Shown here: positions 30,801 through 39,058 of the stretch, piece by piece
How the letters are laid out: each line of letters begins with the position of its first letter
How positions within the stretch are numbered: the stretch's first letter is position 1
Assembly (NCBI RefSeq): GCF_051106095.1
Contig: NC_135784.1
Span: 152,865,428-152,929,427, forward strand
Source of the DNA: Pogona vitticeps
Taxonomy: Eukaryota > Chordata > Lepidosauria > Squamata > Agamidae
Direction: 5' to 3'
Length of the DNA stretch: 64,000 nucleotides
Made by a program: the position numbers and the translations under genes
Notes under the pieces: model-generated
Database searches by the model: none
Seen by the model: only the letters and a program-made list of their open reading frames with translations
Told to the model about the DNA's origin: nothing

Positions 30801-33800
30801 TCTCCTTGTCTGAAGTCCTGTGTTCCACCCAGTGTAAAAAGGACCCCTTGGGTCTATGTATTAGGTCACCAGCAAACTCTCCTTGACTTGGATTATTAAC
30901 TCAAAGAATATTCCAGATTCTCAGATGAGAATTATTATCAACATTTCCCTAAGGTAACTTTCTAGTTTGTTTTAGCAGAAGCAACCAAGAATATCATGGC
31001 ACCTTATAGGCTCTTAGACAATGCAAACCAAAAAGAGACCCTACTTAGAATGCAAGGAGAGGACGCTGAGCATCCCAAGAATTTGGCATGAGAAACACTT
31101 GAGGTGCACGAGCTGAGAGTTTTCCTGTCACCACCATCATCTCTGCTGAAAAGCGCTCTTAAGTAAATAACCATATGGGAGCGATTGCCCTTTTCCAAGG
31201 GAAGAGCTCGCGGATGTCGCACATAGTTTGCATGCAAAGTCCCAGCCTCAGTTCACAGTACCACCAATTCTTCCTCACCCTGGCACCCTGCAGATAGGTG
31301 GGACTTCAGCATCAATCATCCACAGGGGCCAGAGACAATCGGAGCTGTAGTCTGACACACTGGAAGTGTCTCAGGTTGGACAAGGCTGGAAAAGGCTCTC
31401 AAATAGCAGGATGGGGAGAAAATCCCTTGGTTGAAGGCCACTGTCCCTCAAGCATAGCAATTCTGAGCTACATGGAGTGGTTCCATACATGTGTCCTTGT
31501 TACATGATGACAGAACTGGCCCCTTTTCCTACTTACGCGCATACTTTCTTGCCATTCTGCAGGCTGCAAGAACCTAGGGCATGGACAGATCCTGAAAGAG
31601 TTGATGCAGACGCCCAACTTCCGAATCACGGTGGTGGAAGAAGCAGACACGGTGGAGCTCTGTGGTGCCCTTAAGGTGCAGGAACAACTTGGCCCTGGGC
31701 AGTTTACCCCCCCCCCTTCTGGTGGAGGCATGGCCTCTTGGCAGCAGAAATCCTGGGGCAACAAACCTCTGCAACTTCCCTGAAGACCTTTGTCCAAAAA
31801 CATCCTTTCCCAACTCATGTCCTCCAGGTGTGCTGGACTATAGTTCCCATCATCCCCGTTCAGCTTGTCCAATGGCTGGAAATTACAGAAGTTGTAGTCC
31901 TGCACATCTGGAGGAAACACTGGTCCAAGTTCCCCTTCCAGCACCCTCCCCCCAAGAGAGAGACATGGACTGTGTGAAAAACCATGCTGTTTTGCCAGGA
32001 AAAGGAGTGGATTTGAGAAAAACTGGGATGTGGGTTTCGCTAGTAAAAGGTGCTCTAAGCTAGGCTTGCTGGGAGGAGCTGGGTTTTACCTGTCATCTTG
32101 GCAAGAGATGGGCCAAACCTTCTACATCTGCTGGGAACACCAGTGGCTGGTTGCACATCTGCACTTTAGCTGCATAGTTTCTCAGCTGCTTTTCGGAGGT
32201 AGCCTTAGGGGTAAAATCTTGTTGGCGAATGACAGGTGGACTTCCTCTTTCTTCCCCAGAATGTGGTGGCTGTCGGGGCCGGCTTTTGCGACGGACTGGG
32301 CTTTGGCGATAACACCAAGGCTGCCGTCATCCGCCTGGGCCTGATGGAGATGATTGCCTTTGCCAAGCTTTTCTGCAAGGGTTCTGTCACTTCGGCCACT
32401 TTCCTGGAGAGCTGCGGGGTTGCTGACCTCATCACCACCTGCTACGGAGGGCGGAACCGCAAAGTGGCAGAAGCTTTTGCCAAGACTGGAAAGGTAAGCG
32501 AGCCTCCGTGGCCTGGCCTAGGGTTCTGTACGGTTGCCAACTATTTCCCCAAAGTGCTCCGTTCTTAGAGTCCCATATTTCATATCTGAAAATGCTTCAA
32601 ATGTCAGTTCATCTGCAAGGGAAATCGATGCTATTTCCAACCATTGCAGGTGAGGACCCACTAGTTGTGGGTCGAAGACTATCAAGGAAAGTTTGTGGCA
32701 GGAGCAAGACTGGAACTGGAAATGTTCTGGTTTACAGTTCAATTTAAGGCAACAACCCCATACTGTATAGACTTGACTGGGAGTGACCCTGGCGGTCTAC
32801 ATCCACTTGATTGCCCACCTACCATATTTTTCCGTCTATAAAATGACATCTTTTCCTTAAATAATTTGAGAAAAAATTGAGGGTCATTTTATACATGGAA
32901 GGCAGCTCTTTTCTGCTGCCTTTTGCGAAGGCACAGGGCTTAGCAAAAAGGAAGGGGAGGCATTTCTCTCTTCCTTTTTGCTAAGCTCTGTGCCTTCTCA
33001 AAAGGCAAGGAAAAGCGGCAGTCACTTTGACAGCTGCTTGCCTTGCCTTTTGCCAAGGCACAGGGCTTAGCAAAAGGGGAGCTATTTCATCCCTGATTTT
33101 TCTAATTTGGGGCCGTCTTATAAACAGAAAACTACGGTAGTCACTAGGCTGTCCTAGCTCCCAAGCAGCCAAAGTAACCACTTTAGTATTTACAGGTGTC
33201 CATCTAATAACTCTAGCTTTGCTTGGAGGGAGCTGATCAGCCTCTTCCTTTTCTCTGTGCCAGTGGCCAGGACACACAGTGGCCCTCCCAATATTTTTTG
33301 GACCCCAGCTCCTATCACTCAGGGGGCTACAAACCAAGCCTTATGAGGAAAGGCTGAAAGAACTGCCTTGAGAAAAGAAGGCTGAGGGGTGATATGATAG
33401 CACTTTTCAAATATTTGAAAGGCTGTTGTACAGAGGAGGGACAGGATCTGTTATCGATTATCCCAGAGTGCAGGACACGCAACAGTGGGCTCAAGTTAAA
33501 GGAAGCCAGATTTCGGTTGAATATCAGGAAAAACTTCCTAACTATTAGAGCAATACAACAGTGGAACCAGTTACCTCAGGAGCCGGTGAGTGCTCCAACA
33601 CTCGAGGCATTCAAGAAAAACTTAAATAATCACTTGGCAGATATGCTTTGATTGTATTCATGCGTTAAGCAGGGGGTTGGACTTGATGGCCTTGTAGGCC
33701 CCTTCCAGTTTCACTTTTCTGTGATTCTATGATTCCTGAGAGCAGTTGACAATCCAGCAAGACTTGGTCATTTTCCATCCCTGCTCAGGACAGATGCTTG

Positions 33801-36459
33801 CCCTAACTGATGTGACACACTGGCTGCAACGGGGTTAATCTAATGTGCATTCTCATTGGACTTTTTATTGGTTGCATACAGCAGTGGAAAACAGACATCA
33901 GAAACTAGTCTCCACGCTGGTTTTAGAATACTGAATGGGATGGTTGAGGGTTGAAATAAGAGAGGAGGAGAACAGAACAGTGAATGACTGTAGTTCAGTA
34001 CCCAGAATCAGAAAACCAGAACAGAATACCAATGTTTAGAGAGGGTTTGACACGCTCTAGCCTTTCTAACAGCTTATACTATTCACAGCACAGTCCAAAA
34101 TGGGAATGGACTACTTGTAGCCCTCTGTATAGTTTCTGGGCTACAACTCCCATAAATCCACAGCATAGATTGCACTGGCTAGGACTGACAGGAACTGCAG
34201 TCCAGCTGACAGAGTGCCACATATTTCTCAGCCGTATAATTCCCGAGCATCTGCAGCCAACATTTTAAAATCTGAAGACTAGAGTATATGAGGCAGAACT
34301 GACATTACTGGGAAGTTGAAATACAGAAAGAGGCACAAAGAGCTTGAAGAGTGCATGTGGGACAGAAGCAATGGATATAAAAAAGCAGCTAAGAGCAACG
34401 CCAACAGAAATTCAGCTACCTAGCAAGCACAATGATGCCTCAAGAGAGCAATCATGAGCAGGATGGAATGAAAGGTCTATCACTTGTAGTCTGCAAATCC
34501 TCACAGAGATCATTCTAGGAAAGGGATGATCAGCTTTCAGAATTTTTCAGATCTATCTTGTTTTTTGCACTAAAACAATATCAGGATCCAGCAACTGGAG
34601 CTGGGGTGTGCATGCATAGAATTTCAGAACAGTTTACATTTAAGAATGTTCTGAAAGCCAAGAAATTTTTTTTTTGAAGAACCTGGCCTGACCTGTCAGT
34701 CCTTTCACACAAGAAGTCCAGTCTCAGTTATCTAAATTAAGTAGAAATAGGATTTTATTACTGCTGTTGCTTAAGTATAGGGTGCCAGTCAGAAGCACTT
34801 GGAGAGAGCTACTGTAAATCATCCAGAGATTGACAAGCAAATACTGATCTACTACTTGTTCACAACTGTATTAGAAACATCTGTTTCTCAGCCAAGGATG
34901 TTCCAATCCTGTCTTCAGAATGTTGTTCTTATTAACAGCTGTAATGCTTGTTTTCACTGAAACACTGGATTCTACAAAATCTGGAATATTCTGGCAAAAA
35001 CTAAGGTAGCAAAGAGTAAGGTCCCGGAAGAGAACCCCAGGACCTGGGAGCACAGCTTAAAGGAGCCTGACATTCAAGCTGACCTGAAACAGGAAGTCAT
35101 TCAGGCACTATTTTTAGAGGCAAAGTGAGATAGTATGGTATCCAAATGGCATCCCGCAGGATCCCTTGCAGTGTTGGAGAGGATGCTGGGAAGCATCTTT
35201 CATGCTATCTGTGAAGATTCTCAGTCATCCAGGTGTGGATGACTGAGAATCTTCACAGTCTGAAGAAGCTACTTGGACGAGTAGCAAAACATTTCAACCT
35301 AACAAGAAAGAAGTCCATGACTCTGCTTCCAGAGATCTTTCATGTTGTGTGCAGCGAGTATCTTCTCTGGCTTTGTGGGATGGAAAAATCCTGTACCACA
35401 TTTTCTCCTCTCTACAACTGATGCAGAATCCACCTTGGGCCATTTTTCCAGCTCCCTTCTCTAATGCTAAGCAGACCTAGACTCAGCCAGGACCCAAAAG
35501 TAGAGAAATGCCACACTTAAACCCATCTTCCATGGCAGGGAGTGCATCCAGACCACACATTTAGGCTGGCATTATACCACTTATTTCAATATGAGCTTTC
35601 ATGGATCACAATCCAATTCTGCTGAATCTTCCACAAAATTCATGGGGGAAAAATCTGTTCTTCCACCAGGCTCTTTTGTTTTTGCTTTTATTATTATAAA
35701 ACGGACTAATATGAATACATATTTGAAAGTGAGAATTGATAAGGATTCCAAGAATGAACTGCTAGAGAGCACATGTATGCACACACTCTTCCTCACTTAA
35801 TTATAGTTCATGAGGTTGCCCAAAAGGGAAAAAAGACTATTTCATCAGTTAAGTCTGCAGGGTAGACGTGTCCCAGGACAGGAGTCATAACAAGAAAGCC
35901 CTAGTGGTGATTGTGATGGTGGGGAACCGTTCGGACAGATGTCACCTAAGGTGGAGAGGAAGGGCTAGCTAGGCATCATGACCCAGCCATTCACACTTAT
36001 CTCTTACCTTTCACAGTCTATTGAGCAGCTGGAGAAAGAGATGTTGAATGGACAGAAGCTCCAGGGCCCCCAGACCTCAGCAGAGCTGAACCACATCCTC
36101 AAAAACAAGAAGTTGGTAGACAAGTGAGTCCTGTTATTGTTCTGCCATTTTGCTTAGCATCCATATCTACTGTCACCAGGCAAGGTTGCATGGACCCAGG
36201 AGTTTATATGCTGGACTGTTAGCCAGCTAAACAATATGGAGGTGGCTAACCACCTGCCTTTCAACCGATGTATGAATAAACCACTTTGATACCTTTCTGC
36301 CCGAACAAAAATCTCAAGACATGGCATTGTCTGAAACACTGAAAGAAGTATGAATCAGCTTTCCAATTAATAGCAAAAGCCACCTTTTGTAAGTAGAAGG
36401 GAATGTTACCTCTAACATTTGCTTCTTTAGACCCTATTACAGTAGCATGCCAGAACCAA

Positions 36460-36551
<92 letters not shown>

Positions 36552-37115
36552 GAAGATGACCTCGTCAATGAAAACTCACCCTGTTCTTCTCAGCCAACTA
36601 AAACTAAGAAAAGCAGGGGTTGAAACTAGTGCTGGGCAATGTATGGCCTTTGAAAGATTTGTTGGACACTATCTCCCATCCTAGCTAGCATAGCCAGTGG
36701 TGAGGGATGCTGAGAGTTGTAGTCCAATAACAATTGGAGGCCCACAAGTCCTCCCTCCTTGCTTTCAGCCAATTAGCACTCATTGCTTTATTGATGGGAA
36801 TTCTTGAAGCAACAGTGGTTCACTGACCCTTCAGAAGTGGGACCCCCGTATGATTAATTGACAATATGACTTTCCGAAGCAGCTTGTCCCCAAGACTGTC
36901 CCCTTGACTCTACCCACGCTCCACCCAGCACAGCAGGCTTCCAATTCCTCTTCCTCACAAGCTCTCCTACTGTGGTGGCTGTTACCTAGTTTTTCTCTAT
37001 TTTTATCTGTTTCTGCAGGTTCCCACTCTTCACTGCAGTCTATGAGATCTGCTATACAGGCAAACCCGTCACTGAGTTCATCACATGCCTGCAGAACCAT
37101 CCTGAGCATCTGTGA
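12123..37115 (+). CDS. GPD1: GPD1, cytosolic glycerol-3-phosphate dehydrogenase [NAD+], complete
   Basis: The enzyme interconverts dihydroxyacetone phosphate and sn-glycerol 3-phosphate with NADH in the cytosol, linking glycolysis to lipid synthesis and the glycerol phosphate shuttle. Coding exons are 12123-12163, 17896-18073, 26787-26927, 28833-28971, 31563-31675, 32260-32493, 36017-36123 and 37019-37115. All introns have GT-AG borders and the sum is 1050 bp, or 349 residues, exactly the human length. The Rossmann motif VGSGNWGSA is at residues 9-17 and is split by intron 1 inside the W14 codon. Catalytic K120 is the last residue of exon 3 and K204 the last of exon 5. D260 and R269 lie in exon 6 ([15 protein letters not shown]). 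The start ATG follows the CpG-island promoter and gives the expected [13 protein letters not shown]-terminus. The last exon ends [12 protein letters not shown]1L is the alternative; the SMARCD1/COX14 neighbours favour GPD1. Confidence 0.98.
13890..17415 (+). mobile_element. Nearly full-length, decayed CR1 LINE in GPD1 intron 1
   Basis: The copy lies in sense orientation. Frames broken by stops and shifts still show CR1 landmarks: an endonuclease segment near 14650-14850 ([19 protein letters not shown], then [13 protein letters not shown]), a reverse-transcriptase segment near 15926-16135 ([20 protein letters not shown], then [16 protein letters not shown]) and the C-terminal region near 17090-17340. 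The 3' end is the CR1-type 'gatgggcttgtaggacccttccaactccatgattctgtg'. A Tigger-like MITE fragment interrupts it at 16714. The 5' limit is approximate. The many stops and shifts mark it as old and inactive. Confidence 0.88.
16714..16824. mobile_element. Truncated Tigger-like MITE inside the CR1
   Basis: Begins CAGTGGTGCCTCGC after a TA dinucleotide, as in the elements at 342 and 60134, and runs about 110 bp before CR1 sequence resumes. The other end is missing, so the copy is truncated. Confidence 0.65.
17438..17768 (+). mobile_element. tRNA-derived SINE with Bov-B-type tail (Sauria-like), split by a MITE
   Basis: The 5' piece (cagtgtggtgtag) and the piece from 17589 (gtgtagaggacagagtgg..ggactcaaatccctgctc) form a tRNA-related head whose second promoter box is near 17631-17642. 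The tail 'agtcagttccgacttgatagca' is the Bov-B-type 3' end of squamate SINEs. A hAT MITE at 17453-17588 splits the head. Confidence 0.75.
17453..17588. mobile_element. 136-bp hAT-type MITE with perfect 8-bp target duplication
   Basis: Begins CAATGGTCCCCAACC and ends with the inverted form GAGGACCACTG. It is flanked by GTGTAGAG at 17445-17452 and 17589-17596, the 8-bp duplication expected for hAT. The body is a near palindrome ('ctccagatgttcttggact' and its complement). It inserted into an older SINE. Confidence 0.88.
18180..18260. repeat. Old MITE remnant ('ggactacaacacccatcatcc' type)
   Basis: The text 'tattgttggactacaacacccatcatccc' recurs in this window at about 3860, 22380, 31820, 34130 and 36660 and marks a widespread, ageing short element. 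Only half of the palindrome is visible here. Confidence 0.45.
18907..19890 (+). mobile_element. L2-type LINE, 3' half, in GPD1 intron 2
   Basis: A 166-codon frame from about 18931 reads [18 protein letters not shown], then [34 protein letters not shown] and [14 protein letters not shown], the C-terminal reverse-transcriptase region of L2/CR1-clade LINEs. A shifted frame continues with [13 protein letters not shown] near 19535-19575. The 3' end carries 'gtgagctgccttgggtccctttggggagaaaggcagga', the usual L2-type 3' end in reptiles. It is truncated at the 5' end and frameshifted, so it is dead. Confidence 0.85.
20975..21060 (+). repeat. SINE 3' fragment
   Basis: The text 'ggctgttgtgaggatggagcaaatcg..gccctgggctccatgaaagaacagtgggaataaa' matches the body of squamate tRNA-SINEs between head and tail. 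Neither head nor tail is preserved. Confidence 0.5.
22370..22480. repeat. Old palindromic MITE remnant
   Basis: A near palindrome from 'tggtgccccagatattactgggatg' to 'gggaactgcagtccagtaacatgtg'. Same family text as at 31817 and 36620. No clear target duplication is left. Confidence 0.5.
22844..22967 (+). repeat. Direct duplication, copy 1 (GPD1 intron 2)
   Basis: From 'caggcttcaccttatggttagtg' to 'tgcctccactcctaca'. A second, clearly related copy follows at 23211-23327 in the same orientation. It resembles no mobile element that I recognise. Confidence 0.75.
23211..23327 (+). repeat. Direct duplication, copy 2 (GPD1 intron 2)
   Basis: Shares 'ggctctattttta', 'gctgggt.tatttgcaagc' and 'tgcctccactcctac' with copy 1, with scattered substitutions and small gaps, so the duplication is not recent. 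An L2 tail follows directly. Confidence 0.75.
23333..23455 (-). mobile_element. L2-type LINE 3' end fragment
   Basis: The text 'gacttataccccgcccctctagacaaagtctactcggggcggcttacaaa' is the reverse complement of the reptile L2-type 3' end, nearly the same as at 59680-59740. Confidence 0.7.
23488..23553. repeat. (CT)n(GT)n(GA)n compound microsatellite
   Basis: Perfect short CT, GT and GA runs follow one another in GPD1 intron 2. Confidence 0.95.
24368..24893. mobile_element. Non-autonomous hAT element, 526 bp
   Basis: Ends are CAGTGGTTCTTAAC and GTTAAGAAACACTG, inverted copies of each other. Flanking octamers gtatatat (24360-24367) and gtatacag (24894-24901) fit a decayed 8-bp hAT duplication. 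The ends are rich in 'gggggcg' blocks. The middle is AT-rich and includes an AATA microsatellite at 24753-24811. No coding remains are visible. Confidence 0.8.
24753..24811. repeat. (AATA)n microsatellite
   Basis: About fourteen AAAT units inside the hAT element at 24368-24893. Confidence 0.95.
27181..27420 (-). mobile_element. tRNA-derived SINE with LINE-type tail
   Basis: Read on the minus strand it starts 'tagtggcgcagtggttaaa' (A-box region), has a B-box-like ggttcaaatcccaggt near 27352-27367, then 'gaggtcggtaaaatgagtacc' and a tail with 'ccgcccggagagtgc' ending in AATAAATA repeats. Both polymerase III promoter boxes are recognisable. It lies in GPD1 intron 3. Confidence 0.85.
30160..30322 (-). 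mobile_element. Old tRNA-derived SINE
   Basis: On the minus strand a tRNA-like head (B-box-like 'ggtcccaggtccagtccctgg') is followed by 'catctccag' and the body 'aagctgctaccagacagggtaggcc..actaggctagatgaac'. This is a known style of reptile tRNA-SINE, here diverged. It lies in GPD1 intron 4. Confidence 0.65.
30612..30635. repeat. (ACTG)n microsatellite
   Basis: About six ACTG units in GPD1 intron 4, followed by two copies of 'ggctccgcctct' (about 30638 and 30665). Confidence 0.9.
31817..31922. repeat. Palindromic hAT-like MITE remnant
   Basis: The end 'tcctccaggtgtgctggac' and its inverted counterpart 'gtcctgcacatctggagga' bracket 'agttcccatcatcc'. It lies in GPD1 intron 5. The family is inferred from the shared text elsewhere in the window. 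Confidence 0.55.
32822..33137. mobile_element. TA-flanked MITE with internal palindromes
   Basis: Starts 'ccatatttttccgtctataaaatg' and ends 'gccgtcttataaacagaaaactacgg', imperfect inverted ends bordered by TA (32820-32821 and 33138-33139). The centre holds repeated, partly inverted blocks of 'ttgccttttgc' and 'aaggcacagggcttagcaaaa'. It is non-coding and lies in GPD1 intron 6. Confidence 0.7.
33325..33737 (+). mobile_element. CR1 LINE 3' end fragment
   Basis: The frame [20 protein letters not shown], then [20 protein letters not shown] and [17 protein letters not shown], is the C-terminus of the CR1 reverse transcriptase protein. It is followed by the CR1 3' end 'ttggacttgatggccttgtaggccccttcc' and 'gattctatgattcc'. 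It is closely related to the end of the CR1 in intron 1. Confidence 0.9.
34100..34235. repeat. Old MITE remnant
   Basis: The stretch 'ctgggctacaactcccataaatcc' to 'actgacaggaactgcagtccagc' is a weak palindrome of the same family as at 22370 and 36620. It is strongly diverged. Confidence 0.4.
35211..35330 (+). repeat. Penelope-like element fragment with hammerhead-like fold (fossil)
   Basis: A perfect 21-bp hairpin with a 4-base loop (35211-35231 and 35236-35256) is followed by 'ctgaagaagctacttgga' and 'gagtagc', which has the layout of a hammerhead ribozyme: a CUGANGA-like box, a stem II (gctact/agtagc) and an A-rich box. Such minimal hammerheads are known in the terminal repeats of Penelope-like retroelements. 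The fragment is short and looks decayed. The family assignment is by motif layout. Confidence 0.5.
36464..36546. repeat. (TC)n(AC)n compound microsatellite
   Basis: About 25 TC units run into about 16 AC units in GPD1 intron 7. Confidence 0.97.
36620..36748. repeat. Palindromic hAT-like MITE remnant
   Basis: Runs from 'gtgctgggcaatgtatggcc' to 'caataacaattggaggcccac' with 'ttgttggac' and 'gttgtagtccaataac' as inverted inner arms. It lies in GPD1 intron 7. The ends are decayed. Confidence 0.55.
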
Positions 37116-37825
37116 TGGGCCACGAGTCTTGCTCCAGCACATGAAGGGATGGGAGGATCTCTCCTGCTGCAGTCGCACCCCTCCTCGCCATGAGGAGAGG
37201 GACCCAATACAGGGCAACAGGACAATCAGCAGGAGGCCTTACATAGGACACACTGTGGCTACCAGTCAGGGAGTTCCTGGCTCAGCTCCTTGACCAGGGA
37301 GCCCCTGCCATTTGCCAACCCAACTCTACCTTGGAAGTCCACAGTGTTGCCTTGGATTATCTAGTCCCCAGCTTGACTCTTGTTAAATTTAGATCAACCC
37401 CCAACACTAAAACCACCCTCCTTCTCGGAACGCGCACATCAGGCAAAGCTTTGGCTTTTATCTTCCGCTTTGACGCCCAAGCTCTCGTCTCCTTGCCCTG
37501 CCTCATCCCCACTCCAGTTCTTGGCTTCTGTTTTTTAACTTTTCCATTTGAGGATTCAAACTATTCCGTGCCACTTTTACCTGCCTTAAGAGATGGTTAA
37601 AGCCAATTTCTAGCAAAGAGGGAGGAGTAAACACCAGTGAATCCTTCCCAGGCCTGGGATGTAAGGAGCATTATAACAACCAGCACTCAGCTAGGGCTGA
37701 GTTCCCCTTCACTTTATTTTCTGTAAACACGGCTTGGCCGCAGCATCCCTGGTATCCACAGGAGCGGGAACTCTAGCCATGAATGTGAATGTATTTTGGA
37801 ATAATAAACACTAAAGTGAGAAACT
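37116..37825 (+). other. GPD1: GPD1 3' UTR and poly(A) signal
   Basis: Non-coding sequence from the GPD1 stop to an AATAAA hexamer at 37803-37808. Cleavage is expected some 15-20 bp later. The UTR contains no recognisable repeat. Confidence 0.7.
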
Positions 37826-38906
37826 AATCGTTCTCACCAAAAGATTTGATTTCTGGCCTCTGGGTTATGTACTGGCTGAGATCAAGAGCAAGATAACATT
37901 GATTTTAACTCAGCAGTGGGGGTTTGAGATCCTATACTATTTGGAGATGGGGGGGTCGAGGTAGTGGGGCAGTCTGCTCCTTTCACTAGACCCTTTCCTG
38001 CCCACCACCATAGCCAGGTTCTTGCCCTCATTCTGGCATGACCTTTTCATGCCGGTCGGCTGGCCTGCCCCCCCTTCATCCAAGAGCAATTTAATATGCT
38101 GCTGCTGCTGCTGCTGCAGGAAACCTTGTGCCTTTTATTAGATACTCAGAATCAGGCGACGTCCTGTGACCTTTCTATTTAGCCAGCTAGAAAAAAGAAG
38201 CAAATTTAAAGGATGGGGAAAGGTTCCCTATGCATTTCATAGCCAGAAGTGACACTGGGTGGCCACTTCTAGTACTATGGCCATTCCTAGTACTACTTGT
38301 AAAAATGGACCATTGATTTACAAGCCAAATATTTCTGCACTGCAGGCCAGCTTTTGGTGTGAGTTTATACCAAGTAATGGAGAATTCCACCAATAATATT
38401 TGATTGACAGGATGCCCCTTTTCTTGCAATTGGATTATTAAAACCTTTAGATTACAATCCACCCCAAGTTAAACTCTTTGACATATCACCGGCTTCAGTT
38501 AAGCTAATGAGACGGGAACATGCTTAATGTTGGCTGAACGGTGCTCAGAGTTTGGGCGTTCTGAACATTACAGTTTAAAACAAGGATTGTGGAAGTGTGG
38601 CCTTCTAGATGTTGCTGGACTGCAGCTTCCATGAGCTATCAACCAGCACAATTGATAGAGGGGAATATTTATTAATTACAAGTATTTAAAATATTTCTAT
38701 GTCTCCTTCCTCCCAAAAAGGACCCAAGAATATTTGGAATTACAGTCTAAAAGCATCTAGAGACTCACATGTTCCTTATTGCTGGTGTACAATAATGAAG
38801 AGTACAAATGGGGAGAAAGGCTATGTATAACGCTCTGAATTCCTTAGAGGAGGTAGATAACAGAAACTAGAAAAACTAATAAATAAATAAAAGCATGACA
38901 TATTGC

Positions 38907-39058
38907 TGAAGAGCTCAGTGGTCGAGGTCTCTGGCTGCAGAGCTGGAGGTTGGGAGTTCGATTCCCCACTGTGCCTCCTGGACAGAGGTTGGACTCAATG
39001 ATCCATAGGATCCCTTCCAGCTCTGCAGTTCTAAAATGATGATGATGATGATGATGTT
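38907..39058 (+). mobile_element. tRNA-derived SINE with CR1-type tail
   Basis: The head has an A-box-like 'gagctcagtggtcgaggtc' and a B-box-like 'gggagttcgattcccc'. The tail 'ggttggactcaatgatcc..gggtcccttccagctctgcagttct' style is CR1-like and ends in a GAT repeat. Confidence 0.8.

Noticed and set aside
36403-36684. Frame with SLSLSL and THTHTH runs
   Set aside because: Translation of the TC/AC microsatellite.
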